Under the pieces are notes generated by a model. That model was given only the letters and a program-made list of their open reading frames with translations, did not search any database and was not told where the DNA came from. The position numbers and the translations under genes are program-made. Source: Virgibacillus halotolerans (GTDB lineage Bacteria > Bacillota > Bacilli > Bacillales > Amphibacillaceae). From it: a DNA stretch of 64,000 nt. This document shows positions 63,923 to 64,000 of the stretch, piece by piece. The number at the start of each line of letters is the position of its first letter. The first letter of the stretch is position 1. The DNA is taken from NCBI RefSeq assembly GCF_016908515.1, contig NZ_JAFBEA010000005.1:1-64000 (forward strand). Direction: 5' to 3'.

Positions 63923-64000
63923 CCGTTCGCCTGTAAAGTCTATCATCTGCAATACTGTTGATCATCCTGTATCACTAATCTATATATTTCGCTAGGAATG

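Overview
The window reads as chromosomal DNA from a low-GC, endospore-forming member of the Bacillaceae, most like the moderately halophilic Virgibacillus/Oceanobacillus/Lentibacillus group. The grounds are strong AGGAGG-type ribosome binding sites, many GTG/TTG starts, a spore programme (sda, gerA-type operon, YhcN/YlaJ lipoprotein, YjcZ peptide, sigI-rsgI), Bacillus-type gene pairs (bmrCD, mccAB-yrrT, odhAB, queG/yhbB/trmL, azlCD), and GC-rich dispersed intergenic repeats of a kind common in this group. This placement is inference from gene content, not a database match. I see no prophage, insertion sequence with a transposase, or CRISPR array.

Layout. 0-10 kb holds transport and housekeeping genes: an MFS permease, an IDEAL-domain protein, a CDF metal exporter, a GNAT enzyme, azlCD, an alanine/Na+ symporter, a tyrosine-type T-box leader controlling an NhaC-family permease, a BtuF-like binding protein and a methionine aminopeptidase. 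10-21 kb holds a short YjcZ peptide, an SDR, an M20 dipeptidase, the reverse trans-sulfuration operon yrrT-mccA-mccB, a spore lipoprotein with a forespore-type promoter, YhdB, sigI-rsgI, and surface or stress genes. 21-28 kb holds a cell-wall amidase and the heterodimeric drug exporter bmrC-bmrD. Upstream of bmrCD is a 31-codon leader peptide followed by mutually exclusive hairpins and an intrinsic terminator, which looks like a ribosome-controlled attenuator.

28-37 kb holds a block of poorly characterised membrane genes. A membrane module containing PGFG or PGIG occurs three times in two proteins, CBO0543-type proteins occur twice, and there is a tandem DUF3231 protein. Next to it are a beta-carbonic anhydrase and a GerA-type germinant receptor operon. 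37-50 kb holds a MarR/MMPL exporter pair, a secreted peptidoglycan-binding protein, a gene remnant, a P-loop kinase-like protein, a stand-alone MurG homologue, a MATE exporter, an aldehyde dehydrogenase, and nucleoside and purine permeases. 50-64 kb holds odhAB of the TCA cycle, a tRNA modification/repair cluster (queG, ogt, yhbB-like, trmL), tRNA-Gly, D-amino-acid transaminase, the checkpoint gene sda, an S9 peptidase, and small uncharacterised ORFs.

Four intergenic repeat families run through the window: A and B (GC-rich, partly palindromic), C (two copies with a shared AT-rich end) and D (about 50 bp, placed at gene 3' ends). The most interesting signals are the bmrCD attenuator, the PGFG/CBO0543/DUF3231 membrane cluster beside the germination operon, the T-box that reassigns an annotated antiporter to probable tyrosine transport, and the D repeat.
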